A stretch of DNA of 64,000 bases from Niabella ginsenosidivorans (GTDB lineage Bacteria; Bacteroidota; Bacteroidia; Chitinophagales; Chitinophagaceae): the NCBI RefSeq assembly GCF_001654455.1, contig NZ_CP015772.1, positions 4,154,001 through 4,218,000 on the forward strand, read 5' to 3'. Shown piece by piece: positions 8,238-17,266 of the stretch (positions are counted from its first letter, which is position 1; each line of letters starts with the position of its first letter). Below the pieces are notes generated by a model. That model made no database searches, had not been told where the DNA came from, and saw only the letters and a program-made list of their open reading frames with translations. Position numbers and translations under genes: made by a program.

Positions 8238-9698
8238 TTATCCGGTAAGTTCATCCAGCAGCGCATTCAGATCCACTGTTGCAAAAGAGCTGGCATAATC
8301 GCTCATGGAATAAGGAATGATCAGCATACCATTGTGCACAAATACCCCGCAGGTATACACCACGTTAGGTACATACCCCGCGCTTTCCTGTTCAAAAGGC
8401 AACAGCAGCGGCTCTTTTAAACGCCCAATAATTTTTCCCGGATCCTCAAGATCAAGCAAACACGCGCTCAGGCAATACTTCCTTACAGGCCCTACTCCGT
8501 GAGTGATCATCAGCCATCCTCTTGGCGTTTCAACAGGAGAGCCGCCATTGCCCAACTGCACCAGCTCCCAGGGGTATACGGGCTCCTGCAATAGCCGGGC
8601 ATACTCCCACCTGTTCAGGCTGTCGGAATACATCAGGTAATTCCTGAACCCGTCAATCCTGCTGATCATGGCATACCTGCCGTTGATCTTACGGGGAAAA
8701 AGCGCCATGTTTTTTCCTATGGCATTGCTTCCGTGCAACGGAAAGATCTTAAATGTATAGAAGTCTTTTGTTTCAATAAGCTTGGGCAGGATTGTATAGC
8801 CATCATAAGCCGTATAGGTGCCATAATAAACTGTCTCCCCTGTATCCTTTTTAAACCGTACAAAACGGGCATCTTCAATACCGTTGCGCTCAAATTTTGA
8901 GATAGGGAAGATCACCCTTTCTGCCAGGTCTGTATCCAAAGAAAATTTGATCTCAGTATAGGAATCTGCCAGCCATAAAATTTCTTCGATGGCTTTTTTT
9001 TGTTCCAGCAGTAAGCATCCTTCCCTTTCCTGCATGGCTTTAACAACTTCACGGATCTGGTCATAAATGAATTCAGCCGGAAGCTGGCTCAGTACCAGCT
9101 CGTAGAATTCCGGGGCAATGCCCATTTCGTTCAGCTTACTGACAAAGGTTTCCTTGTGGTATATATGGTTTTTAATCACTGCTGCTTCTGCCACATGAGC
9201 TCCTGGTCTTTGCAGCAGGATCTCATTATTTTCTGTAATAACAGCCCTTCTGAAAACCAGGGAAGAAATATGGCCCTCTCCCGTAGCCCGCAGACTTACG
9301 ATCACTCTTACCTGGCCCTGCTGCAAACCGCTCTGATCGGGATCTTCCACAATGGAAGGATTGAAAAGAGCCGCGGATTCAACCGCATATTCCATAGTAA
9401 AATAGGCGCCGATCAGCAGCTTTCTCCACTCAGACAGGCTTCCCTCCTGCTTCAGCTTTTTAACAAGGTGCTTTACATTATTATAATTTTTTTTATAAAT
9501 GGCGGTCACACTTCTGTACTTATTGGAAAACTCCCTGAGTATGGGATGAAGCGTTGCATGCACCTGCTCTTCAGACATGGACATCACCTGGCTGATCAGC
9601 CGTGCAGCCCGTTCTTCTGCGGGAAAAAAATACCGAGCGATCACCCGGTTGCTGTCCGGGTAAATGGCTGGCCCCTTTCTTATAACATTCAACTGCAT
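8238..9698 (-). CDS. Glycoside hydrolase family 130 protein (mannoside phosphorylase/glycosidase-like)
   Basis: A 486-aa protein from ATG 9698 (MQLNVIRKGPAIYPDSNRVI); a TTG three codons upstream is less likely. GH130 five-bladed propeller features include VSLRATGEGHISSLVFRRAV, GIEDARFVRFKKDTGETVYY, MISRIDGFRNYLMYS and PVETPRGWLMITHGVGP. GH130 members are mostly inverting phosphorylases of beta-mannosides, with some hydrolases. The roughly 150-aa N-terminal helical region before the propeller is longer than in minimal GH130 enzymes. No signal peptide, hence cytoplasmic, consistent with a phosphorylase acting on an intracellular glycan. It lies 59 bp downstream of the GT4-toroid gene, probably one operon. 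Confidence 0.85.
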   Translation of the reverse strand: MQLNVIRKGPAIYPDSNRVIARYFFPAEERAARLISQVMSMSEEQVHATLHPILREFSNKYRSVTAIYKKNYNNVKHLVKKLKQEGSLSEWRKLLIGAYFTMEYAVESAALFNPSIVEDPDQSGLQQGQVRVIVSLRATGEGHISSLVFRRAVITENNEILLQRPGAHVAEAAVIKNHIYHKETFVSKLNEMGIAPEFYELVLSQLPAEFIYDQIREVVKAMQEREGCLLLEQKKAIEEILWLADSYTEIKFSLDTDLAERVIFPISKFERNGIEDARFVRFKKDTGETVYYGTYTAYDGYTILPKLIETKDFYTFKIFPLHGSNAIGKNMALFPRKINGRYAMISRIDGFRNYLMYSDSLNRWEYARLLQEPVYPWELVQLGNGGSPVETPRGWLMITHGVGPVRKYCLSACLLDLEDPGKIIGRLKEPLLLPFEQESAGYVPNVVYTCGVFVHNGMLIIPYSMSDYASSFATVDLNALLDELTG

Positions 9699-9757
9699 TC
9701 TATACAATTTTTTTGCTGCCCTGTCAGCTCTTTGATCCGTTCACTTCAGCCCCGCCA

Positions 9758-12157
9758 TCAATTGGCAGCAGCAATATCCGCAAAATCCTGCTGCATTAAT
9801 GAAAAGCTGCCGCCGCCCTGGCTGGCATACCGGTAATAAGGCGCTGCTGTTAAGCGGGCGATCAGGTGGCAAACTGTAGATTCGGCTCCCTGGTTCAGGT
9901 TTACTCCTTTTTCTTCCAGGCCGTCAAAGCAACCACCCGTAGCGGGATTATAAATGATCCGGTTCAGATGATTGCGCCCCAGGAACCATTCATACGCCTG
10001 CCTTATTTTCTGCGCATAGCGCTCCTCTTTGTATACTGCATAGAACTGATCCAATGCCACGATGGTATAGGCTACATCTATCGGCTGTTCTCCATACCGC
10101 GCAGCTTCTGCATCCTTATGCAGCCAGCCTTTATTGGAAATGACCTGTATCTGTCCGCCCGCAAAAATCTTTGACAGCAGAAAGTCGAAGCTTTCTTTTG
10201 CGATGCTTTTATACAAGGGCCGTTTTGTAGCCCGGTATGCCATGAGCAACGCCTCCGGCAACACACTGTTTGCATATGTTAAATAAGGCTCAAACCAATG
10301 CCATTTTTTATCGGCATGCAACTGGTATGAGCGCACCAGCTTTTCGCCCAGGTGCTCAAAAAGCCATAACAGTTTATAAGACGGATCGCCCTGGGTATAA
10401 TAAAACAATCCCTTTATTGAGAAAGCGATTGCCCGCGGCGATTGCATCAGCTCCAGCTTCGGAAACGTTTTTTCCAGTAATGCTGTTGCCAGGCAAACAG
10501 ATGCATCCGGCAGCACCTGCTTCATACCGGCTACATAACCCAATGCCCATACGGCACGCCCGTTGGCATCTTCCAGGTTTACCTGCTCATTTTCCTCTGT
10601 AAAGGCACCGGTCTCATTCCTGTAGTTTAAGAACCGGCCATCAGCCAGCTGACAATCCTTAATAAAATTAAGATAGCGGTTCATCAGTTTCAGCAGTTCA
10701 TCAGCGGGAATCTGCTGATACAGCATACTTACTGCTATCAGTGCCCGGGCATTATCATCCAGGGTATACCCGGAAGAAAGATCCGGCTCCTGCAAATGCG
10801 CAAACTGAACCATTCCTCTGTCAGTGGTCATTTTTTTAAGATGCGCCATCTGAACGGGTGGCAGCGCATAAGGGAACAGGACCGGCTGTTGCTGCAATAT
10901 CTCCAGCAGGGCCATGTAGCGGTTGGCAACGTTTTCCCAGGCTGTACTGGCCATTGTTTCCATTGCTTTCCCGCTAAGGCTTTTCCTGAATTCCGGATCA
11001 TCCAGGTAACGCAATACCTGCGCAGCCAGGGAATCTGCGTTTTCAAAATCAAAGAGCAGTCCGCTACCGTTTTCCAGCAGTTCACTGGCATGGGGAATGG
11101 GCGTGGATACAATAGCGCAGCCTGCGCTGAGGGCATAAGAGAAGGTGCCGCTTACAGCCTGTACCGGGTCTTTAGAAGTAAACAAATAAATATCTGTAGC
11201 CTGCAGGTACTCCAGCATTTCTTCCAGTGTAAGGTAGCGGTTCACAAACCGTACATGGTTCTCCAGGTGATAGTCCTGCACCAGTTGCAAGAGCTCTTCC
11301 CTGTATGATTCACCCTCTGCCTTCACCACGCAGGGATGGGTGCGCCCCAATACCAGAAAGATCACTTCAGGATATTTTTGTACGATGGTGCGCAACGCCT
11401 TCAGCGATGTTTCAATATTTTTATTCCTGCTGATCAGGCCAAAGGTGCTCAGTACTGTCCTATGCTGTAATCCATATTTTTCTTTCAGTACCTCTTTTGG
11501 TTGCGGCTGGATCAGATGCGTGCCATGTGGAATCACTGCTATTTTGGATGTATTAATTCCATACGTTGTTTGCAACAGGCCAGCTGAATGCTTTGTCATG
11601 ACAATTACGCGGTCTACAAACTTTGCCAGCGCACTGACTTTTTCTTTCAGCAGCGCATCGGGGGCAGGCAGCACTGTATGCATTACCAGAACCACGGGTT
11701 TATTGATGGATCGAAGCATGCTGATAAAATCTGTATGGCGGCGGTTATCAAACAGCCCGAATTCATGTTGCAGAATCAGTGCCCGTGCATAAGGGTCATT
11801 ATTAATCTGCACAGCAAGCTGCTGGTAATCTGTTGGTTCGTGGCTGTCAAATACAAAGGCTACTTCCCGGGGATAAGTGTGTTGTTTACCGTCATCAATG
11901 GCAGCAATCCTGAATTGCACTGAACTGCCGAACATCCGTTCCACTGCCTGCTTCAGGTCCATAGAAAACGTAGCAATGCCACATTCCCGCGGCGGGTAAG
12001 ACGTCAGCATCCAGATATGATTATGGGACGGCTCTTTTACATCATAACCGTCGAACCTTACAGGATCTGATGTAACAACGCCTGGTTTCAGAGGTCTGCT
12101 CTCTCCTTTACGAAACAGGAGATCAATTTTTGAGAATGGGTTTTCAAGCACTCGCAT
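9758..12157 (-). CDS. Two-domain protein: family 4 glycosyltransferase fused to an alpha/alpha-toroid glycosidase-like domain
   Basis: A 799-aa cytoplasmic protein. Residues about 45-420 form a GT4 domain (TSYPPRECGIATFSMDL, STFGLISRNKNIETSLKALR, VSGTFSYALSAGCAIVSTPI). Residues about 440-780 are helix-rich with a repeated toroid-like pattern: SGYTLDDNARALIAVSMLY, LEDANGRAVWALGYVAGM, WHWFEPYLTYANSVLPEALL, AYTIVALDQFYAVY. This resembles six-hairpin glycosidase or epimerase folds, though the catalytic residues are not certain. The fusion would couple chain building with trimming or acceptor binding. It precedes the GH130 gene and probably heads a two-gene operon. Substrate unknown. Confidence 0.8.
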   Translation of the reverse strand: MRVLENPFSKIDLLFRKGESRPLKPGVVTSDPVRFDGYDVKEPSHNHIWMLTSYPPRECGIATFSMDLKQAVERMFGSSVQFRIAAIDDGKQHTYPREVAFVFDSHEPTDYQQLAVQINNDPYARALILQHEFGLFDNRRHTDFISMLRSINKPVVLVMHTVLPAPDALLKEKVSALAKFVDRVIVMTKHSAGLLQTTYGINTSKIAVIPHGTHLIQPQPKEVLKEKYGLQHRTVLSTFGLISRNKNIETSLKALRTIVQKYPEVIFLVLGRTHPCVVKAEGESYREELLQLVQDYHLENHVRFVNRYLTLEEMLEYLQATDIYLFTSKDPVQAVSGTFSYALSAGCAIVSTPIPHASELLENGSGLLFDFENADSLAAQVLRYLDDPEFRKSLSGKAMETMASTAWENVANRYMALLEILQQQPVLFPYALPPVQMAHLKKMTTDRGMVQFAHLQEPDLSSGYTLDDNARALIAVSMLYQQIPADELLKLMNRYLNFIKDCQLADGRFLNYRNETGAFTEENEQVNLEDANGRAVWALGYVAGMKQVLPDASVCLATALLEKTFPKLELMQSPRAIAFSIKGLFYYTQGDPSYKLLWLFEHLGEKLVRSYQLHADKKWHWFEPYLTYANSVLPEALLMAYRATKRPLYKSIAKESFDFLLSKIFAGGQIQVISNKGWLHKDAEAARYGEQPIDVAYTIVALDQFYAVYKEERYAQKIRQAYEWFLGRNHLNRIIYNPATGGCFDGLEEKGVNLNQGAESTVCHLIARLTAAPYYRYASQGGGSFSLMQQDFADIAAAN

Positions 12158-12523
12158 TGTTCAATTATTTTTAAAAGTTTACAACTCATTATTTAAATAA
12201 TCACAATACAAATTATAAATGCTATGACCACCGGTTTATCCTGCCATTTCCGGCAGGTAAGCAGCCGGTTGGTTTAAAGCAGATGGATTTCTGTTTGAAA
12301 ATCAAACAGAAATCATTTTGGACGCTTTGTTCCGTATTCCGGAACAGCAGTAATTTTACAGCCAGATGCCAATCATGAATTTTCCTTTACATTTGCGAAA
12401 CCGGCTGCGAAACATATAACAATTAAAAACACAGTTTGTTTGATGGAATAAACATCAACCACAGTGCCAATTCTATTTAGGACTGACAAAATTTCTTGTC
12501 TCAATAAAATATAAAAATCAAGG
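12158..12523. other. Intergenic region upstream of the GT4-toroid gene
   Basis: No gene is supported. It holds a strong inverted repeat at 12286-12314 and a small hairpin CTGCC/GGCAG at 12241-12256. The promoter of the glycosyltransferase operon should lie here, but no clean TAnnTTTG was found on the minus strand. Confidence 0.5.
12286..12314. repeat. Perfect inverted repeat, 13-bp arms
   Basis: Arms GATTTCTGTTTGA and TCAAACAGAAATC are separated by AAA. It lies 129 bp upstream of the GT4-toroid start and about 210 bp after the sulfatase stop. No oligo-T tract follows on either strand, so an operator or RNA hairpin fits better than a simple terminator. Confidence 0.6.
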
Positions 12524-14359
12524 TTATGGGTTCCCGGACAATTCATTCATGATAAATCTAAGATCGCTTATTTTGCCCTGGTAACTTTGCAGCCTGCCGG
12601 CAGCTTCCTTTCCCTGTAACTTTCCGCAGGTTACATATCCTGCTTTTATTTTGGTAAGATCCTTATTCAGTTTCCTGCTCAATACCATTTTATGATCAAA
12701 CTGAATATCCAGATCGCCCTGCGCAGAAAGCCGTAATACTAAATGCCCGCTGCCGGATGGGAGTGAGGCGCTTTCCCATATGCTGCTGTCTGCAAGCAGT
12801 ACGCCAATCTTTCCCGCATAAGCAAACAGCTTAAAATTATTAAAGTAATCACAAACAACACCTCCTTTGTCTATACCCTCCAGGTAAGCCGCAATATAGA
12901 GCGTGTCCGGATTCCACAATTTCTTATTAAAGGAAAGACCGGAAGCACTTTTATTTTGCCTGATCGTATAGCTTTTATCAGCAAACTCCGGTAAAGGGCC
13001 TTCCAGTATCATTTCATCAGTTTCTCCCTGCTTCAGTAATTCCTTTTTCAATAATGCGCGCTTTTCTTTCAGAATGTCTTTAAAGGCCGGGACATCAGCC
13101 AGGTTTTGAAACTCTTCCCGATCCCGGTTTACATTAAACAGTTCCTCAGGAGGGCGATAGCTATACCGGTTCAGCAAAAATTTAGTATGGCTGTTTTGCC
13201 GGGCATCTTCGACCCAGGAATCAAAATAGAACTCATTCCGCTCCACCTTATCAATATGGGTAATAAAGCGCTCGCCTGGATGATAATTTTTAATATAATG
13301 CCATCCATCAGCCGTAATAACGGAACGCGCCGGAGTATAATTATACCAGTAATGCGGTTCTACAGAGGTTTCTGCGAAAATATAAGCATGATGCTGTTTT
13401 TTATTTTTGACCAGCACGTCCTTGAAAGAGCTTCCATCAAGACTGTCAACAGGCGCGCCTCCGCCAATATCTATAAACGTTGGCGTAAGATCTGCCAGCG
13501 AAACCAACGCATCAGATACAGCACCGGAAGGCACGTGACCTGGCCAGCGTACCACCAGCGGCACTCTGAGCCCTTTATCATATACCGTCCATTTTGCGGA
13601 AGGGAACTGGGCGCCCTGGTCGGCAGTTAACATTAGTACGGTATTATTGGTCTGCCCCGCCTGGTCAACAGCCTGCAGCACTTCTCCTAACATTTTGTCT
13701 GCGGCACGGATGCTCTGGTAATAGGAAGCAAGCGCACCACGCGTTTCCTTTGTATCTGCCAGGTACGAAGGCATCTTCATTTTTTGCGGATCAAAATCTT
13801 TGTGGGGGAACCAGGGCACATGCGGAAGCCATGGCGCTACGATTAAACAGATGGGCTGCTGTGGGCGCGATTGGAAATGCTCCCGTATCATGCGCACGGT
13901 TTCTTTTTTCCGGTCTATCCTGTTTTCTATAGGCTCGTACCTGCCAAACTCCTCACCAGTTACTTCAAACGGAAAATTATCCCGGGGGCTTACATCAATT
14001 TTACCGGAAATGACCACTCGGTACCCCAGGCTTTTTAAAAAATCCGGCAGGTTGGGCACTCCGGGGCGCACGGTAAAATGATTCATCTGGCATCCGTTTC
14101 TAAAAGGATAGAGCCCTGTGAAGATCGCGCTCCTGGAAGGTGTGCACATCGGAGATGCGGCATAGGCCCTGGTAAAGCGCATGCCCTGCGCTGCCAGCAG
14201 GTCCATATTAGGTGTCTGAACATCTTTGTTGCCATAGCATCCTACGTCCTGCTGGTTCAGGTCATCAGCAATAAACAAGATGATGCTGGGCTTTTTCTGT
14301 GCAGCAGAAAGGACGGCACTCAAACAGCAACCCAACATTGCAATAATCCTGATCATCAT
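12524..14359 (-). CDS. Secreted sulfatase (S1 family, formylglycine type)
   Basis: 611 aa from ATG 14359 (MMIRIIAMLGCCLSAVLSAAQ is a signal peptide). An ATG at 14407 would add 16 residues before it and is less likely. The sulfatase core has FIADDLNQQDVGCYG (metal Asp pair) and C72-TPSR, the formylglycine consensus with SGKIDV and TADQGAQFPSAKWTVYDKG further on. The formylglycine requires an FGE/anSME maturase encoded elsewhere. Overall pattern resembles heparan N-sulfatase-like enzymes. An extra C-terminal segment (residues about 470-611) follows the sulfatase domain. Specificity is unknown; no polysaccharide locus is adjacent. Confidence 0.88.
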   Translation of the reverse strand: MMIRIIAMLGCCLSAVLSAAQKKPSIILFIADDLNQQDVGCYGNKDVQTPNMDLLAAQGMRFTRAYAASPMCTPSRSAIFTGLYPFRNGCQMNHFTVRPGVPNLPDFLKSLGYRVVISGKIDVSPRDNFPFEVTGEEFGRYEPIENRIDRKKETVRMIREHFQSRPQQPICLIVAPWLPHVPWFPHKDFDPQKMKMPSYLADTKETRGALASYYQSIRAADKMLGEVLQAVDQAGQTNNTVLMLTADQGAQFPSAKWTVYDKGLRVPLVVRWPGHVPSGAVSDALVSLADLTPTFIDIGGGAPVDSLDGSSFKDVLVKNKKQHHAYIFAETSVEPHYWYNYTPARSVITADGWHYIKNYHPGERFITHIDKVERNEFYFDSWVEDARQNSHTKFLLNRYSYRPPEELFNVNRDREEFQNLADVPAFKDILKEKRALLKKELLKQGETDEMILEGPLPEFADKSYTIRQNKSASGLSFNKKLWNPDTLYIAAYLEGIDKGGVVCDYFNNFKLFAYAGKIGVLLADSSIWESASLPSGSGHLVLRLSAQGDLDIQFDHKMVLSRKLNKDLTKIKAGYVTCGKLQGKEAAGRLQSYQGKISDLRFIMNELSGNP

Positions 14360-14407
14360 TTGCCTGAAGGGGTATTCTGACAAGCAGACGTTTGCAAAAC
14401 ATCTCAT

Positions 14408-14818
14408 CTTTTATCCATTTTAAGGTCGTTAGCCCATAAGGTCATAACGGTATCAATCAGTACAGGCAATTTACACACAATAACCTATACAATCGTATCA
14501 TTTTATCGCTCTTTTGTCTTACCCGCTGCAAAAGCCTTATCAATACCGGCAGCATTGGGGCCGACCAAAAAGTCCCTTTTGTCATGCTGAATTTAGCATC
14601 TAAAATAGCGATTGCCTGTCAATAGATTCTGAAACAAGTTCAGAACGACAATCTACTATAGACAGACTTTTTGGTCACACCCATAATAACACCGATGATC
14701 CTCTTGCTACATGAGCCTGCCTGATCCTGTATTATCTGTATTTCAGGCTGCCATGCGTGCAGCGCCCGCCCATCAACTGTTCAGGATCCGGCAACCAGGG
14801 TTGCGATCCAAAGCCAAC
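14408..14818. other. Intergenic region with a repeat element
   Basis: No gene is supported. The 114-bp inverted-repeat-bounded element at 14563-14676 occupies the middle. The remainder shows nothing identifiable. Confidence 0.5.
14563..14676. repeat. 114-bp MITE/REP-like element with 12-bp terminal inverted repeats
   Basis: The ends GACCAAAAAGTC and GACTTTTTGGTC are perfect inverted repeats. Nested inside are GTCATGCTGAA and TTCAGAACGAC, an imperfect second pair enclosing GATTCTGAAACAAGTTCAG. The inner part resembles the GTCATnCTGAACTTGTTTCAG repeats common between genes in this phylum. No transposase is encoded. Confidence 0.6.
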
Positions 14819-15865
14819 TTATTGATCCACCTCCACGTTCATGCCCGCTTTTACCAAAGCGAGGTCTGCCGAATTATTTTTTTCCGTAAATTCAATGCGT
14901 ACCGGAATGCGTTGCTGCACTTTTACAAAATTGCCGGTGGAATTATCTACCGGTACAGCGGAGTACCGGCTTCCGGTCGCTTCTGAGATAGCTGTTACCC
15001 TTCCTTCAAATCTTTTCCCGGGCAACGCATCAATACGCAACTGCAGCAACTGGCCCTGCTTTATTTTAGAGATCTGGCTTTCCGTATAATTAGCAGTTAC
15101 CCATTTTTCCCCGGACTGAACAATTGTTCCTAAGATCTGACCAACGCTTATTAACTGGCCCGTGGCTATTTTACGCCGGCCCATAACACCATCATAGGGC
15201 GCAACAATATAACAATAAGAAAGATTCAGCTTTGCCTGGGCAATGGCCGCCTGAGCAAGGGCGATATCTGCCTCTGATACATTTATTTTCCTGGAAGTCG
15301 CGGTAGAAGTAAGTTGGGTAGAGCGGTACTGGCTCAGTAAAGACTGGTATTTTGCCTTCATGGCATCATATTCGGTTTTTACCTGGTCATACTGGTATTG
15401 AGATACCACATCTTCTTTTAGCAGGTTCGCATATCGTTTTAAATTCACTTCCTGATTATCCAGCCGGGCCTTTAACTCTGCCAGGTTTGCTTCAGAAATG
15501 CTGGTGCCTGCCTGTGCAACATCCACGTCTGACTGAACCACTGTTTTTCCGGCCCTGGCTGCGGCAAGATTGGCAACGGCCTTATCCAGCTGGATCCTGT
15601 ATTCCGCGTCATCAATCACAGCAAGAGTGTCTCCTTTCTTCACCGGCTGGTGCTCCTCAAAACGAATCTCTTTCAGATACCCGGAGATCCGGGCGTTTAC
15701 AGGATTTACGTTTTCTTCTACCTGTGCATCATCCGTATACACTTTATCATTGATATGAAAATAGGTGATCAATCCCCAAACAATAAGAGCCGTTAAAATA
15801 AGACCGTAAATAATATTGTAAATGATCTTTGTTCTTTTGCCGCTTTTTTCTTTTGCAACAGGCAT
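14819..15865 (-). CDS. HlyD/EmrA-family membrane fusion protein
   Basis: A 348-aa periplasmic adaptor anchored by one N-terminal helix (about residues 14-35, IIYNIIYGLILTALIVWGLI). A biotinyl-lipoyl half-motif (GYLKEIRFEEHQPVKKGDTL) precedes a coiled-coil hairpin (about 85-195). The second lipoyl half includes VAPYDGVMGRRKIATGQLISVGQ. A beta-barrel domain ends the protein (IRIEF-type strand). It links the inner-membrane transporter to TolC. It is the last gene of the marR-MFS-tolC-hlyD operon, 30 bp after tolC. Confidence 0.9.
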   Translation of the reverse strand: MPVAKEKSGKRTKIIYNIIYGLILTALIVWGLITYFHINDKVYTDDAQVEENVNPVNARISGYLKEIRFEEHQPVKKGDTLAVIDDAEYRIQLDKAVANLAAARAGKTVVQSDVDVAQAGTSISEANLAELKARLDNQEVNLKRYANLLKEDVVSQYQYDQVKTEYDAMKAKYQSLLSQYRSTQLTSTATSRKINVSEADIALAQAAIAQAKLNLSYCYIVAPYDGVMGRRKIATGQLISVGQILGTIVQSGEKWVTANYTESQISKIKQGQLLQLRIDALPGKRFEGRVTAISEATGSRYSAVPVDNSTGNFVKVQQRIPVRIEFTEKNNSADLALVKAGMNVEVDQ

Positions 15866-15895
15866 GATTCAGTTCTTTATAGTATAAAAATAAAA

Positions 15896-17266
15896 TTATT
15901 CATTGGTAAAAGCAGCCGTCTTTCCCTGCAATGAAGGCCAGTTTCCGGATTGTTTTAGTAAGCGATAATACTGGTATACAATATTTACCTGGGCATTGCT
16001 CAGTTGCAGCTGGGCTGATAGCAGGGCGGTGCTGGCATCCACCATATCTGTCATAATTGCCAGGCGGTTGATGTATTTCTGCAGCATTATGTTGTAATTA
16101 TCTTTTGCAAGCGCATAGCTTTCTTTTGATGACTCCCATTTTTCAATGCTCTCTTTATATTTTACCCCGGCTTCATGTAGTTGCACGTCCATTGTTTCCT
16201 GCACCGTTTCCTGGTTCAGTGCTGCAAGGCGGGTTTCCAGATCTGCTTTCTGGATATGGCGGCCCAGCTTATAGAGGGAAGAAATATTGTATTTCAACTT
16301 TATACCTGCCGAAGCATAATGCATATAGATATCCAAAGGTGGTATAGAGTAAAGAAAAGGCCTGCTGACCCCATCGGAGGCATATAATGAAATAACGGGC
16401 AGCTTTTCAGCCCTGGTAAGTTTAAGGTCTTTTTCCGCGATCTCTTTTTGAAGCTTTGCCAACTGCATTTCAGGCATTCCTGTAATATTGAGCTGTTCTG
16501 CAGGGCTATCCGTTCTATGAAGTTCCCCGAAATGATAAAGCATTGTATCTACCTGGATAACCGTACCCTCCGGCAATCCTAATGTTTGCGTCAGCTCATG
16601 ATTGGTGATATCTATACTGTTGGCCAGCTCTTTCACATTCAGGTTCAGGTTGGTGATCTGCAGCTGATTGCGCACAATATCATTATGGGTAACCATTCCT
16701 TCCCTGTAAAGTGCTTCTGCATTTTTCATCCGGACCTGTGCCAACGCCAGGTTCTGCTCGTACACTTTTTTCTGGTTATACAAAGTCAGCAGGTCAAGAT
16801 ATTTAGCCAGTATCAGCAGCTGGATATCTGCTTTATTTTTTTGATAATCCAGTTGCGCCACCAGTTCCTGCAACTTTGCTTTTTCAATGTTTTCCGTAAT
16901 GGCTTTTCCCTTAAACACCGTCCACCCGGCCTCAACAGAAAGCGCATTGCTGATGTGGGGAAGACCGATCGTTTCCATATAATTAAACCGGTTATCCCAT
17001 ACATGCGCATTGGAAAGATATCCCAGCGAGCCCTCTGCCCCTGCTTCCGGAAGCCGCTCCTGCCGGGCAATTGCCGTATTTATGGCTGCCACGTGAATCA
17101 GGTCTTTTGCGTATTGCAGCTTCTTGTGGTTCTGCTCTGTTAAACGGAACAAAGAGTCTATAGTAACAACGGATGACTGGGCCCCTGATTGTTGGGCTAT
17201 ACAGCAGGATACCGTAAAAAAGAACCCTGCCAACAGCAATTGATAACGGATCATTTTTTGCATCAT
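15896..17266 (-). CDS. TolC-family outer membrane efflux protein
   Basis: A 456-aa outer membrane channel with signal peptide (MIRYQLLLAGFFFTVSCCIA, from residue 5). Long amphipathic helices with two OEP repeats are visible: residues about 90-230 (ALYREGMVTHNDIVRNQLQI) and 300-440 (NIMLQKYINRLAIMTDMVDA). The start overlaps the MFS stop by one base (TAATG, 17264-17268), showing tight coupling. It forms the exit duct of the tripartite pump. Confidence 0.9.
   Translation of the reverse strand: MMQKMIRYQLLLAGFFFTVSCCIAQQSGAQSSVVTIDSLFRLTEQNHKKLQYAKDLIHVAAINTAIARQERLPEAGAEGSLGYLSNAHVWDNRFNYMETIGLPHISNALSVEAGWTVFKGKAITENIEKAKLQELVAQLDYQKNKADIQLLILAKYLDLLTLYNQKKVYEQNLALAQVRMKNAEALYREGMVTHNDIVRNQLQITNLNLNVKELANSIDITNHELTQTLGLPEGTVIQVDTMLYHFGELHRTDSPAEQLNITGMPEMQLAKLQKEIAEKDLKLTRAEKLPVISLYASDGVSRPFLYSIPPLDIYMHYASAGIKLKYNISSLYKLGRHIQKADLETRLAALNQETVQETMDVQLHEAGVKYKESIEKWESSKESYALAKDNYNIMLQKYINRLAIMTDMVDASTALLSAQLQLSNAQVNIVYQYYRLLKQSGNWPSLQGKTAAFTNE

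Noticed and set aside
9156-9836. 226-codon plus-strand frame
   Set aside because: Antisense to the GH130 gene and to the end of the GT4-toroid gene; no family resemblance.
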